From Marinomonas fungiae (GTDB lineage Bacteria; Pseudomonadota; Gammaproteobacteria; Pseudomonadales; Marinomonadaceae), in NCBI RefSeq assembly GCF_001418205.1, contig NZ_LIQF01000018.1, positions 1-55,642 on the forward strand: 55,642 nucleotides of DNA. Reading direction: 5' to 3'. A program made the translations under genes and the position numbers. The notes under the pieces are model-generated. The model worked only from the letters and a program-made list of their open reading frames with translations. It made no database searches and was not told where the DNA came from. Below are positions 25,871 through 34,917 of this stretch, piece after piece (position 1 is the stretch's first letter; each line of letters starts with the position of its first letter).

Positions 25871-27205
25871 TTATTTCACTTCACAGTCAATCAGACCATC
25901 CTTAACGCGCACTGTAAGCGAATCACCGGGGCTTACCTCTGCGACCGATCGAATCACATGCTTGTCTTTGCTCGCGATCGCATAACCACGAGACAAAATA
26001 TTCAGGGGACTGACAAGGTTCAGCTTCTCCACCACATTGGCAAAGCGATCTTGTTTGCGGCTAAGGGTTTGGCCTAGAGCTTGGCGTAAACGTTGTTGTA
26101 AAGCCGCAATGCGCTCGTCGTGGTTCTGAATCTTTCTGCTCGGTGTGGCTTGGATTAAGCGTTGTTGCAGATGCTGAGTGCGCACTTTGTTTTGCTGCAC
26201 ATGGCTGAGTAGGGCAGCTTTTAAGCGTTGCTTATTTTGGTTTAGGCGCTGTTGCTGCTGCTCGATACGCTCTTTTGGATGACGAATGCGTTGTGTGAGA
26301 AAGTCTAAGCGTTGCTGATGCTGCTGTAGGGTTTGTTCGAAACGACGAGTAAAGAGATGCTCAAAATGGCTGATTTGCTGCTGCAAGTTGCGCACATCTG
26401 GGCTTAATAATTCTGCTGCCGCAGTAGGCGTCGCTGCACGGACATCGGCGACAAAATCAGCGATGGTGAAGTCCACTTCATGACCTACCGCCGAAACAAT
26501 CGGTGTTTTAGCGTTGAAAATGGCGCGCGCCAGCGCTTCGTCGTTAAAGCTCCACAAATCTTCTAAAGAACCACCGCCTCGTCCGACGATGATGGCGTCA
26601 AAATGTCCGCTAATGTCAGCACGTTCCAGTTGTTGGCGAATATTGGTGGCGGCCCCTTCTCCCTGCACTAGGGTTGGCAAAATCGTTAACTCGGTCAACG
26701 GGAAGCGCCGTTTAAAGGCAATCACCATATCGCGTACGGCGGCACCTTTAGAAGAGGTAATGATTGCCACTCGTTCAGGGCGTGTTGGTAGCGGCTTTTT
26801 ATGGGCTGGATCAAATAGGCCTTCCGCTTGCAGCTGGTTCTTTAAACGCTCGAAAGCGGCTTGCAAAGCGCCTTCGCCAGCGGCTTCCATGGATTCGACC
26901 ATTAGCTGGCAATCGCCACGGGCACCATAAAAGGTAACTCGTGCGCGCAGGCGCACGAGGTCGCCATCTTTAGGACGAAACTTCACGGCGATATTCTTAC
27001 CTTTAAACATGGCGCAACGGATTTGTGCGCGATCGTCTTTGAGGGAAAAATACCAGTGTCCAGAGGTCGGACGAGCCAAATTAGAGATCTCTCCTTCGAC
27101 CAAAATCCAAGGCAGGCTGGCTTCTAGCAATTGCTGAATCTGGCGGTTCAATTCCGAGACCGTGAAAGTAGGTTCTGAACTGTGCAAAGTTGTAAATTTT
27201 TTCAT
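25871..27205 (-). CDS. xseA: exodeoxyribonuclease VII large subunit
   Basis: Large subunit of exonuclease VII, 444 residues from the ATG at 27205. An N-terminal OB fold (VSELNRQIQQLLEASLPWIL, then VEGEISNLARPTSGHWYFSL) precedes the catalytic domain with GRGGGSLEDLWSFNDE and SAVGHEVDFTIADFVAD. The C-terminal half is a long glutamine-rich coiled coil, then SPLNILSRGYAI. A GTG at 27214 is also in frame. The small subunit XseB is not in the window. Divergent from guaB with an 91-bp shared promoter region, as in many gammaproteobacteria. Confidence 0.95.
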   Translation of the reverse strand: MKKFTTLHSSEPTFTVSELNRQIQQLLEASLPWILVEGEISNLARPTSGHWYFSLKDDRAQIRCAMFKGKNIAVKFRPKDGDLVRLRARVTFYGARGDCQLMVESMEAAGEGALQAAFERLKNQLQAEGLFDPAHKKPLPTRPERVAIITSSKGAAVRDMVIAFKRRFPLTELTILPTLVQGEGAATNIRQQLERADISGHFDAIIVGRGGGSLEDLWSFNDEALARAIFNAKTPIVSAVGHEVDFTIADFVADVRAATPTAAAELLSPDVRNLQQQISHFEHLFTRRFEQTLQQHQQRLDFLTQRIRHPKERIEQQQQRLNQNKQRLKAALLSHVQQNKVRTQHLQQRLIQATPSRKIQNHDERIAALQQRLRQALGQTLSRKQDRFANVVEKLNLVSPLNILSRGYAIASKDKHVIRSVAEVSPGDSLTVRVKDGLIDCEVK

Positions 27206-27224
27206 CAATCTCACTTGGTTTTGA

Positions 27225-27253
27225 TTTACCGATTCACAATGTTGGAGTAGAAT
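27225..27253 (+). promoter_or_regulatory. candidate sigma-70 promoter of guaB
   Basis: TTTACC (27225-27230), a 17-bp spacer, then TAGAAT (27248-27253), about 44 bp before the guaB ATG. Both boxes are fair matches to consensus. It overlaps the 5' leader of the divergent xseA gene. Confidence 0.5.
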
Positions 27254-27296
27254 TACTTGCCATCTTAAACCCAGTTGGCATTGGAAATTCCCTATT

Positions 27297-28763
27297 ATGT
27301 TACGAATCGCACAAGAAGCATTAACGTTTGACGACGTATTGCTTATCCCCGGCTATTCTGAAGTTCTTCCTAAAGATGTGAGTTTGAAAACTCGTATCAC
27401 TAAGGACATCGAACTTAATATTCCTCTTGTTTCTTCTGCCATGGATACGGTGACAGAACACCGCATGGCGATTGCATTGGCGCAAGAAGGCGGCATCGGC
27501 ATTATCCACAAAAACCTGACGATTGAGCAACAAGCGGCGGAAGTTCGTCGTGTGAAAAAATTCGAAAGTGGCATCGTTCAGGATCCTGTAACCATCAACC
27601 CAACTGCGACTGTTCGCGAATTGATGGAATTAACAGCAGCACACAACATCTCTGGTGTACCTGTTGTCGAAGGCAAAGACCTTGTTGGTATCGTAACCAG
27701 CCGTGATGTTCGTTTTATCAAAGATTTCGACAAAACTGTTGCCGACATCATGACGCCAAAAGAGCGTTTGGTAACAGTGCTTGAAGGCGCATCAAGCGGT
27801 TCAATCCGTAAACTACTTCACGAACACCGCATCGAAAAAGTACTAGTTGTGAACGAGCAGTTCGAACTACGTGGCATGGTGACAGTAACTGACATCAACA
27901 AAGCGCAGACTTTCCCGCTTGCTTGTAAAGACGAGCATGGCCGTCTACGTGTTGGCGCTGCGGTAGGCACGGGTGCTGACACACCAGATCGTGTTAAAGC
28001 TCTAGCGGAAGCGGGTGTTGACGTTATCGTAGTGGACACGGCTCACGGTCACTCTAAAGGCGTTATCGACCGCGTACGTTGGGTGAAAGAAAACTTCCCT
28101 AAAGTACAGGTAATTGGCGGCAACATCGCGACGGCTGAAGCGGCGATTGCGCTAGCAGATGCGGGCGCTGACGGCGTAAAAGTCGGTATCGGCCCAGGCT
28201 CTATCTGTACCACTCGTATCATCGCTGGTGTGGGCGTTCCGCAAATCAGTGCGGTAGCAAACGTTGCTGCAGCAATGAACGAGCGTAACATTCCTGTTAT
28301 CGCAGACGGCGGTGTTCGCTTCTCTGGTGACATTGCCAAAGCGCTAGCGGCTGGTGCAAGTGTTATCATGGTCGGCGGTCTACTGGCTGGTACGGATGAA
28401 GCGCCAGGTGAAGTGGTTCTGTTCCAAGGTCGTTCATTCAAAGCGTACCGTGGTATGGGCTCGCTAGGTGCGATGTCTCAATCACAAGGTTCTTCTGATC
28501 GTTACTTCCAAGACTCCAGCAGTGTTGAGAAGCTTGTTCCAGAAGGTATCGAAGGTCGTGTACCATCGAAAGGCCCAATGGCAACTGTTGTTCACCAATT
28601 GATGGGTGGCGTTCGCTCTTCAATGGGTTACACTGGTTCACCTGATATCGAGACAATGCGTACGAAAACGCAATTCTCACAAATTACCGGCGCTGGTATG
28701 CGTGAAAGTCATGTTCATGACGTGACGATCACCAAAGAAGCTCCAAACTATCACGTTGGTTAA
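27297..28763 (+). CDS. guaB: inosine-5'-monophosphate dehydrogenase
   Basis: Oxidises IMP to XMP with NAD+, the committed step to guanine nucleotides. Full length at 488 residues. The N-terminal signature [18 protein letters not shown] is followed by a CBS pair (about 93-205), the catalytic cysteine loop [17 protein letters not shown] and the flap [12 protein letters not shown]. The gene shows more biased codon use than its neighbours, as expected for high expression. It precedes guaA in the usual guaBA order, separated by a strong terminator. Confidence 0.98.
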   Translation: MLRIAQEALTFDDVLLIPGYSEVLPKDVSLKTRITKDIELNIPLVSSAMDTVTEHRMAIALAQEGGIGIIHKNLTIEQQAAEVRRVKKFESGIVQDPVTINPTATVRELMELTAAHNISGVPVVEGKDLVGIVTSRDVRFIKDFDKTVADIMTPKERLVTVLEGASSGSIRKLLHEHRIEKVLVVNEQFELRGMVTVTDINKAQTFPLACKDEHGRLRVGAAVGTGADTPDRVKALAEAGVDVIVVDTAHGHSKGVIDRVRWVKENFPKVQVIGGNIATAEAAIALADAGADGVKVGIGPGSICTTRIIAGVGVPQISAVANVAAAMNERNIPVIADGGVRFSGDIAKALAAGASVIMVGGLLAGTDEAPGEVVLFQGRSFKAYRGMGSLGAMSQSQGSSDRYFQDSSSVEKLVPEGIEGRVPSKGPMATVVHQLMGGVRSSMGYTGSPDIETMRTKTQFSQITGAGMRESHVHDVTITKEAPNYHVG

Positions 28764-28783
28764 GCGCTGATAGAATAAAAACC

Positions 28784-28825
28784 AAGATGGGGCGTAGTTT
28801 CTGCGCCCCATCTTCTTTTTTTTTT
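28784..28825 (+). terminator. rho-independent terminator between guaB and guaA
   Basis: AAGATGGGGCG (28784-28794) pairs with CGCCCCATCTT (28804-28814), followed by C and an 11-T run. It is strong enough to end most guaB transcripts, so guaA either depends on read-through or has its own promoter in the remaining 40 bp. Confidence 0.92.
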
Positions 28826-28865
28826 GAACAGCTCTTACTGGGTAGGAGCGAAGGACTAGCTAAAA

Positions 28866-30443
28866 ATGTCGCAAGATATCCACGCTCATAAAATTCTTAT
28901 TCTTGATTTTGGTTCTCAATACACGCAGCTGATTGCTCGTCGTGTCCGTGAAATTGGTGTTTTCTGTGAAATCCGTGCGTTTGACATGGAAGAGCAAGAA
29001 ATCCTAGATTTCAATCCAAAAGGTATCATCCTAGCGGGTGGTCCTGAGTCTGTAACGGAACAAGGTTCACCACGTGCTCCTGAAATCGTCTTCACACTAG
29101 GTGTACCTGTTTTGGGTATTTGTTACGGCATGCAAACCATGGCCGAGCAAATGGGCGGTAAAGTTCAAGGATCTGAATTGCGTGAATTTGGTTACGCGCA
29201 AATCCGCACACATGGCAACTACTCTCTGCTAGATGGCATTGAAGATCACGTTGCAAACAACGGTGTTGCTTTGCTAGACGTGTGGATGAGCCACGGTGAC
29301 AAAGTGGTTGATATGCCAGAAGGCTTTGCTTTGATGGCTTCCACTGAAAGTTGTCCAATTGCGGCCATGGCCCACGAAGCGAAAAAATTCTACGGTGTTC
29401 AATTCCACCCAGAAGTAACACACACGAAACAGGGCGGTCGTATTCTGTCTCGTTTCATCGTTGATATCTGTGGTTGTGAAACGCTATGGACACCTGCCAA
29501 CATTGCTCAAGATGCGATTGATCGCATGAAAGAGCAAGTCGGCAACAAGAAAGTGCTACTAGCGCTTTCTGGTGGCGTGGACTCTTCTGTGGTAGCGGCA
29601 TTGCTACACAAAGCGATCGGCCCACAGCTAACATGTGTATTCGTTGATAACGGTCTTCTTCGTCTTAACGAAGGCGATCAAGTGATGGCGATGTTCAAAG
29701 AGAACATGGGCGTTAACGTTATCCGTGTTGATGCTGAAGACCTATTCCTAGGTAAGCTAGCGGGCGAAGCAGACCCAGAGAAGAAGCGTAAAATCATCGG
29801 TAACACCTTCATCGAAGTATTCGACGAAGAAGCTGCAAAACTGACCGAAGTAGAGTTCCTAGCACAAGGTACTATCTACCCTGACGTAATCGAGTCGGCG
29901 GCGTCTAAAACAGGCAAAGCGCACGTTATCAAGTCGCACCACAACGTGGGTGGTCTACCAGAAGACATGAAGATGCAACTGGTTGAACCTCTTCGTGAGC
30001 TGTTTAAAGACGAAGTGCGTAAGCTAGGTCTAGAACTAGGTCTACCATACGACATGGTTTACCGTCACCCATTCCCAGGACCAGGTCTAGGTGTGCGTAT
30101 CCTTGGTGAAGTGAAGAAAGACTACGCTGACATCCTACGTCGTGCTGACGCAATCTTCATCGAAGAGCTACGCAAAGCGGGTTACTACGAGAAGACAAGC
30201 CAAGCGTTTGCAGTATTCCTACCCGTTAAATCGGTAGGCGTTGTAGGCGATGGCCGTCGTTACGAATACGTGGTTGCACTACGTGCGGTAGAAACCATCG
30301 ACTTCATGACAGCACGCTGGGCGCACCTACCATACGAGCTACTAGAGAAAGTATCGGGTCGTATCATCAACGAAATCGAACACATCTCACGCGTGACTTA
30401 CGACGTATCGTCTAAGCCACCAGCAACTATTGAGTGGGAATAA
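28866..30443 (+). CDS. guaA: GMP synthase (glutamine-hydrolysing)
   Basis: Converts XMP to GMP using glutamine and ATP; 525 residues, the normal length. The amidotransferase domain has the catalytic cysteine in LGICYGMQ and the histidine-glutamate in FHPEVTHT. The ATP pyrophosphatase loop is [16 protein letters not shown]. The C-terminal dimerisation domain ends PATIEWE. The final 12 bases encoding EWE plus stop belong to the 17-bp sequence repeated at 50788, so the mobile element is integrated at the very 3' end without altering the protein. Confidence 0.98.
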   Translation: MSQDIHAHKILILDFGSQYTQLIARRVREIGVFCEIRAFDMEEQEILDFNPKGIILAGGPESVTEQGSPRAPEIVFTLGVPVLGICYGMQTMAEQMGGKVQGSELREFGYAQIRTHGNYSLLDGIEDHVANNGVALLDVWMSHGDKVVDMPEGFALMASTESCPIAAMAHEAKKFYGVQFHPEVTHTKQGGRILSRFIVDICGCETLWTPANIAQDAIDRMKEQVGNKKVLLALSGGVDSSVVAALLHKAIGPQLTCVFVDNGLLRLNEGDQVMAMFKENMGVNVIRVDAEDLFLGKLAGEADPEKKRKIIGNTFIEVFDEEAAKLTEVEFLAQGTIYPDVIESAASKTGKAHVIKSHHNVGGLPEDMKMQLVEPLRELFKDEVRKLGLELGLPYDMVYRHPFPGPGLGVRILGEVKKDYADILRRADAIFIEELRKAGYYEKTSQAFAVFLPVKSVGVVGDGRRYEYVVALRAVETIDFMTARWAHLPYELLEKVSGRIINEIEHISRVTYDVSSKPPATIEWE

Positions 30444-30448
30444 TTCAG
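30432..30448. repeat. left attachment site (attL) at the 3' end of guaA
   Basis: GAGTGGGAATAATTCAG spans the last codons and stop of guaA and recurs identically at 50788-50804. With the integrase 300 bp away, it is the left core site of the integrated element. guaA 3' ends are a known island insertion site. Confidence 0.85.
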
Positions 30449-30490
30449 CGTTAGGTAACACCTTGCACTGAACAGCAATAAACACTCCCA

Positions 30491-30515
30491 AGCCCGCTAT
30501 CTAGCGGGCTTTTTC
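30491..30515 (+). terminator. rho-independent terminator after guaA
   Basis: AGCCCGCTA pairs with TAGCGGGCT around a 2-nt loop, followed by five Ts. It lies just inside the element, 48 bp after the guaA stop. The element therefore supplies the guaA terminator, which may shield its integrase gene from guaA transcription and vice versa. Confidence 0.9.
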
Positions 30516-30527
30516 ATATCTAACGGC

Positions 30528-30570
30528 CAAATCATTTGGCACTGTCTAGCAGCTTCAAGCACGGTTTGAC
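30528..30570. repeat. 43-bp element-end repeat, left copy
   Basis: A 43-bp stretch beginning CAAATCATTTGGCACTG recurs at 50841-50883 with two mismatches. Both copies lie 79 or 36 bp inside an attachment core and point the same way, so the second marks the start of a second element. It may contain integrase arm-binding sites. Confidence 0.85.
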
Positions 30571-30749
30571 CGGGGTATAGCGGTGGGTATTATTTTCTCC
30601 AAACACCATGCTCAATCCCGATGCCATAACGCGACATTTCTACGACTCATGGTATGGGTTTTGTCTAACTGGCTGAAAGTAAAAGAGAAAATAGACTCAA
30701 AAACATAGGTTTTACAGCATGGTATTAAACTCAACGGAGAACCATAGTC

Positions 30750-31943
30750 ATGCTGACCGATACCAAGATCAGAAACCTAAAGCCCAAGGATAAACTCTAC
30801 AAAGTAAACGACCGTGATGGCTTGTACGTGGCGGTCACCGCAGCGGGCACCAAGTCCTTTCGTTACAACTATTCTATCAATGGACGCCAGGAAACGATTA
30901 CCTTTGGCCGCTATGGCAATGGTGGCATCAGCCTCGCAGAAGCCCGTGAGCAGCTTGGAGAGGCTAAGAAACTAATCGCGAATGGAAGGTCTCCTGCAAA
31001 GGAAAAAGCGCGTAGCAAAGCTCGTGTGAAGGATGCGGCAACATTTGGAGCCTGGGCAGACAAGTGGTTACGCGGTTATCAAATGGCAGAGTCCACCCGA
31101 GATATGCGCCGCTCGATCTATGAACGTGAACTCAAAGCCAAGTTTGGCAATCTCCAGCTAACAGAAATCTCCCATGAGGACCTACGCATGCTGACTAACA
31201 GCATCGTGGATCGAGGTGCACCGGCCACGGCAGTGCATACCCGTGAGATTGTGATGCAGGTATTTCGTTGGGCCATGGAGCGCGGCCAGAAGGTAGAGAA
31301 CCCTGCCGATCATGTACGGCCAAACTCTATTGCTCGATTCCAGCCACGGGACCGCTCGTTAACGCCAGAAGAGATCGGCGTGATGTACAAGTATCTGGAG
31401 AAGGTGGGTACCAGCCCAGTTAACCGCGCAGCGGCTAAACTGCTCCTGCTAACCATGGTGCGAAAAGGGGAGTTGTGCCAGGCAAAATGGAGTGAGATCA
31501 ATTTCAGTGAAGCCCTATGGAGTATTCCTAAAGAACGAATGAAGCGCCGCAAACCTCACTTGGTGTTCCTATCACGCCAAGCGATAGATTTGTTAGTTGC
31601 GTTAAAGACCTTTGCCGGCGGCTCAGAGTATATCCTACCGTCGCGTTATGACACTGATCAGCCTATGAGTAACGCCACAATTAACCTGGTGTTGAAATAC
31701 ACCTTCCAGGCGGCCCAGAAAGACGGCATACCGATGGAAAAGTTTGGCCCACACGACCTACGCCGTACAGCAAGCACCTTGCTTCATGAGGCGGGTTATA
31801 ACAGTGATTGGATTGAGAAATGCCTAGCCCACGAACAGAAAGGCGTCAGAGCCATCTACAACAAAGCCGAGTACCGAGAGCAGCGCGCGGCCATGTTGCA
31901 GGATTGGGCGGATATGATTGATGAGTGGACGACTACCCATTAG
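30750..31943 (+). CDS. int: tyrosine recombinase (P4-type integrase)
   Basis: Site-specific integrase, 397 residues. The N-terminal DUF4102 arm-binding domain (MLTDTKIRNLKPKDKLYKV to about residue 90) and a SAM-like core-binding domain precede the catalytic domain. The catalytic residues can be read: arginine in MVRKGEL, HDLRRT (histidine and second arginine), and the late histidine and tyrosine in LAHEQKGVRAIYN. It should integrate and excise the element at the guaA 3' end. Its stop overlaps the convergent ATPase C-terminal reading frame by 3 bp. A fragment of a second integrase lies at 50900. Confidence 0.95.
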   Translation: MLTDTKIRNLKPKDKLYKVNDRDGLYVAVTAAGTKSFRYNYSINGRQETITFGRYGNGGISLAEAREQLGEAKKLIANGRSPAKEKARSKARVKDAATFGAWADKWLRGYQMAESTRDMRRSIYERELKAKFGNLQLTEISHEDLRMLTNSIVDRGAPATAVHTREIVMQVFRWAMERGQKVENPADHVRPNSIARFQPRDRSLTPEEIGVMYKYLEKVGTSPVNRAAAKLLLLTMVRKGELCQAKWSEINFSEALWSIPKERMKRRKPHLVFLSRQAIDLLVALKTFAGGSEYILPSRYDTDQPMSNATINLVLKYTFQAAQKDGIPMEKFGPHDLRRTASTLLHEAGYNSDWIEKCLAHEQKGVRAIYNKAEYREQRAAMLQDWADMIDEWTTTH

Positions 31944-32680
31944 CTACCATGATTTAATCCTTGCTGCGCTAGGCGTTGCATATTGAGAGAGCTAGTGGAT
32001 AATCCAGCTCGGCTAAAACGATAACGCATGTATGCTGAAATATCTTCCTCATGAGAAGATACAATTAGCTGGCAATGATTCAGCTCACAGCGAAGTAAAT
32101 CTGTCAGAGAAGCGATATTTACTTCATCTAAAGATTGGGATGGATCATCGATTAAAATTAGTGGAACGTTAGCGTAGACCTTGTTAAGTGACAAAAAGAA
32201 AGCAAGGCCAAGCGCTGATATTTGTCCAGTGCTCATGGACATTACTGCGTCATGATCTGATTTCTCAGCTGTAAGGAATCTTAGTTGCTTACCTTCTTTA
32301 CTTTCTATAAAGAGGCCAAGTCCCCGCTGATAATTCTGTATCAAGCGACCGCTATAAATATGGAAAATTAGCTCAATCTCAGAAATTGTTTGGTCCGCAT
32401 ACTTTTGTTCCGACTTTATTAAAGTTTCACGCAAACGGTTAACTTTATCTTTTGCTTTATGCGCAGCGCTATTTTCACGCCGGATCTTTTCAATTTCCGT
32501 ACTGCAGAGTTGGATTTTACTGCTTCTGGCTAAATTAGCTTTTGACTTTATGTAGAGTTCTTTATTTTTTAGCTCACTTGGATCAAGCGTATAGAAATCA
32601 CTAAGTTCCTTAAAAGCGTCTCCAATGCTTTGACGCCAATCCTCAGGAAGGACCTCTGTCTCATTGGTTTTTTTTAGCTC
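31940..32680 (-). pseudogene. C-terminal part of a Rad50/SMC-like ATPase (frameshifted)
   Basis: This frame is open for 247 codons but has no plausible start next to its opening; the first usable start is a TTG at 32434. It encodes the second half of the ATP-binding head: the signature-like MSTGQISALGLAFFLSL and Walker B LILIDDPSQSLDE, then the switch histidine in VSSHEED. It joins seamlessly to the upstream N-terminal part if one base is lost from, or two added to, the A8 run at about 32668-32675. Without frame correction the ATPase lacks Walker B and cannot hydrolyse ATP. It is either a mutated gene, a sequencing error in a homopolymer, or a slippage-dependent gene. Confidence 0.75.
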
Positions 32681-34280
32681 TTATCTGCATGAGAAGGTTA
32701 TCTACACGGCTGTTTACGGTCACTATATCTTCGTTGAATTGAAAATCAATATTAAGGTCCCTTTCTTTGAGCTGCTTAGCTAGTAACTGCAAAGCAGGTA
32801 AATCTACTCTTACTTGCTTTAAAGCCTTGTGGAGTGCTTCGTTGTACTGAGGCTTCACTAGTTTGAGCCTCTCTTGGATAACTAATTCAAGAGAGGCTAA
32901 CTCAGAGTTCATTGATGATGTTAAGGTAACAAGGCTTTGTCCATCCTGGCTTAAAATCCCTTCGAGCCGCTTTGCTTTTTCCTCAATAGCCGATAACATG
33001 AGTTCATGTGTTTGCCAATCATGTCCACAAAGCGGACAATGCTTATCAGTTGGATAAAGCTTTCCATGCTCTTCCACCATCTTACTTTTAAGGATTTTTA
33101 ACTCAGTAACGGAGCTTTCATTAGCTGTAATTCTGCTTTTGATGCTATCGCGCTGTTTGATCTGCTTCTCAAACCATTCTAGTCGATCAGGCTGCAAACT
33201 AGGTAGCTTGCGCGCCTGTTCGATAGAGATTAGAGAAGCTCCCTTTTGAGTGATTGATACGGCATAATCTAGTAAGTCTACTTGTTCTTTGGTCCTGTCT
33301 AAACTATCTAGCCTGTTTATGTCATTTCCAAATTTTGCTAAGTTGGTTAGGGAAAAAGCATATCTATTAATGTACGCCTCTATCTTTTCATTAGCATCTC
33401 TTATCTGAATTGCATTTTTTAAAGGAATTAGTTCAATTAGTTTTTGAACGGATTCAATAAATATATTATAAGTCTCATTGTTAAAAATAGGGAATGGCTC
33501 TTCTTTATCCCAAGTGGGTTGAGGTTCTATAGTTGATATTTTTTTAAACTCTATAAATTCATCAGTAACTGAATTTATTTCTTTTAGATCTTCAAGTTCT
33601 TTTTCTAGGGAACTTAATCTTTCTACCCGTTCACTATTATTTATTGATCTAGTTATCTTGCTTAAAGTGATGTTGCAGTTGTCAATTTCATTTTTAATGT
33701 CGCTAGTGTTAAATAAATTTCCTAATGCTTCTTTTCTCTCGTCGATTCTAGTGTGAAGAAGCTTGTTTTGACCTTGCTCTAAATAATTTAGAAAAGAGAA
33801 GTTCTCTCTGAAATTATTCCCGAAAATAGAATCTAAATAATCGTTTTCTCTCTTGTTGTTTGATGTGAAGGAATTTGATTCGAATGATGGTAGTTCATAT
33901 AATGTGAAATGTTTAAATTTGTCAGCTCTATTGTTTGATTTTGTTTTGAAAGATTTTGATGGGGTGTGCCTTGCTAGGGTTAGTTTTTTTTCTCCATTAT
34001 AGAACTCGATTTTTATATATAGATCTTTCTCTTCAGATCGATTGTTCCAAAATAAATTGTCATCATAGTTTGACTTATTTCTAGTCATTAAGGTTGTAAA
34101 TAAATTCTGTATTCTTTTTATTTGTCCTGTTAGTAATAGCTCAATTGCATCGAAAACACTGGTTTTTCCGTATCCATTTGGCCCATCAAGTGTCAACAGG
34201 TCAGATTTTTCAAGGTCTAAATTAATATTTTTGAATGCTTTGAAGCTAGATATTTCAATCTGTTTTATTTTCCAATTCAT
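32661..34280 (-). CDS. N-terminal part of a Rad50/SMC-like ATPase of an ABC-three-component-like system
   Basis: A 539-residue product that ends early at the frameshift. It has the N-terminal AAA motif LDGPNGYGKTSVFDAIELLL (Walker A, near residue 32), long helical arms, and a zinc-hook-like HCPLCGHDW at about residue 413. The missing C-terminal head lies in the next frame (31940-32680); together they would make about 785 residues, a Rad50-like layout. It overlaps the end of the middle gene by 26 bp. In ABC-three-component systems such ATPases control a nuclease or other effector that acts on invading DNA; this role is inferred from gene order and fold. Confidence 0.8.
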   Translation of the reverse strand: MNWKIKQIEISSFKAFKNINLDLEKSDLLTLDGPNGYGKTSVFDAIELLLTGQIKRIQNLFTTLMTRNKSNYDDNLFWNNRSEEKDLYIKIEFYNGEKKLTLARHTPSKSFKTKSNNRADKFKHFTLYELPSFESNSFTSNNKRENDYLDSIFGNNFRENFSFLNYLEQGQNKLLHTRIDERKEALGNLFNTSDIKNEIDNCNITLSKITRSINNSERVERLSSLEKELEDLKEINSVTDEFIEFKKISTIEPQPTWDKEEPFPIFNNETYNIFIESVQKLIELIPLKNAIQIRDANEKIEAYINRYAFSLTNLAKFGNDINRLDSLDRTKEQVDLLDYAVSITQKGASLISIEQARKLPSLQPDRLEWFEKQIKQRDSIKSRITANESSVTELKILKSKMVEEHGKLYPTDKHCPLCGHDWQTHELMLSAIEEKAKRLEGILSQDGQSLVTLTSSMNSELASLELVIQERLKLVKPQYNEALHKALKQVRVDLPALQLLAKQLKERDLNIDFQFNEDIVTVNSRVDNLLMQIRAKKNQ

Positions 34281-34917
34281 GCTTGATTAGCTCCTGAACT
34301 AAATCTTCTATATTGTTTTTGTTCGCTTTTTTTATTAATTCATAGGTTTCAGATAGATTTTTCTCTGATACGGATTCTTCTGCTTGTAAGCGAAGTGAAA
34401 TAAGTTCGCTATGCTTGAAAGGTAATTCTATAAACGGTAGCTTTATAAAAACTTTTGCAGCTACACTATATTTTGTGGGAGCTAATGGGTCATCTTTATA
34501 GTTGTTGAACTGGTTTTTGTCAGAGATGATTTCTTTTATTTCTTTAAAAGATGAGCCTCTAATTAGACTGTTTTCTGCATCGCTAAAATATAAGATGTAC
34601 TTCTTGAAATGGTGAGGATCCTCCTCGATTTCAAATATTTTCTCCTCAAGGATTTTGAAATCAGATAGCTTATCGATCTGGTGTATACAAATAAGATCGC
34701 AATTTTTCTTGAAAGCAGGATTGTTTTGAAATGATTCAGGTGCAGAACGATTTATTTTATAGTTCAATTCTGATGGTGTGGCTAGGCTATCTAGTCTATG
34801 CAGTATTACAAAACGAATAGACTCACCAGACTCACGAATATAAAAGCTTGATGTTTCGTCCTCTTTTTCTCTTTCAAATCTATGGTCGATAAGTGCTTCA
34901 TCAATAATTCTATACAT
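34255..34917 (-). CDS. middle component of an ABC-three-component-like system
   Basis: About 220 residues, soluble, rich in lysine and acidic residues, of a family I recognise only by context. The ATG at 34917 is chosen because it overlaps the stop of the effector gene (TGATG); the frame is open to 34965. Content such as MYRIIDEALIDHRFEREKEDET and a helical C-terminus (YELIKKANKNNIEDLVQELI) fit the small middle protein that bridges effector and ATPase in these systems. Like its partners it is very AT-rich compared with the element backbone. Confidence 0.6.
   Translation of the reverse strand: MYRIIDEALIDHRFEREKEDETSSFYIRESGESIRFVILHRLDSLATPSELNYKINRSAPESFQNNPAFKKNCDLICIHQIDKLSDFKILEEKIFEIEEDPHHFKKYILYFSDAENSLIRGSSFKEIKEIISDKNQFNNYKDDPLAPTKYSVAAKVFIKLPFIELPFKHSELISLRLQAEESVSEKNLSETYELIKKANKNNIEDLVQELIKHELENKTD

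Noticed and set aside
32661..32681. Programmed -1 frameshift at A_AAA_AAC in the ATPase gene
   Set aside because: The heptamer exists in frame, but a -1 shift leads into a frame that stops after about 30 codons. The C-terminal head needs a +1 or -2 shift, so a canonical -1 site does not explain it.
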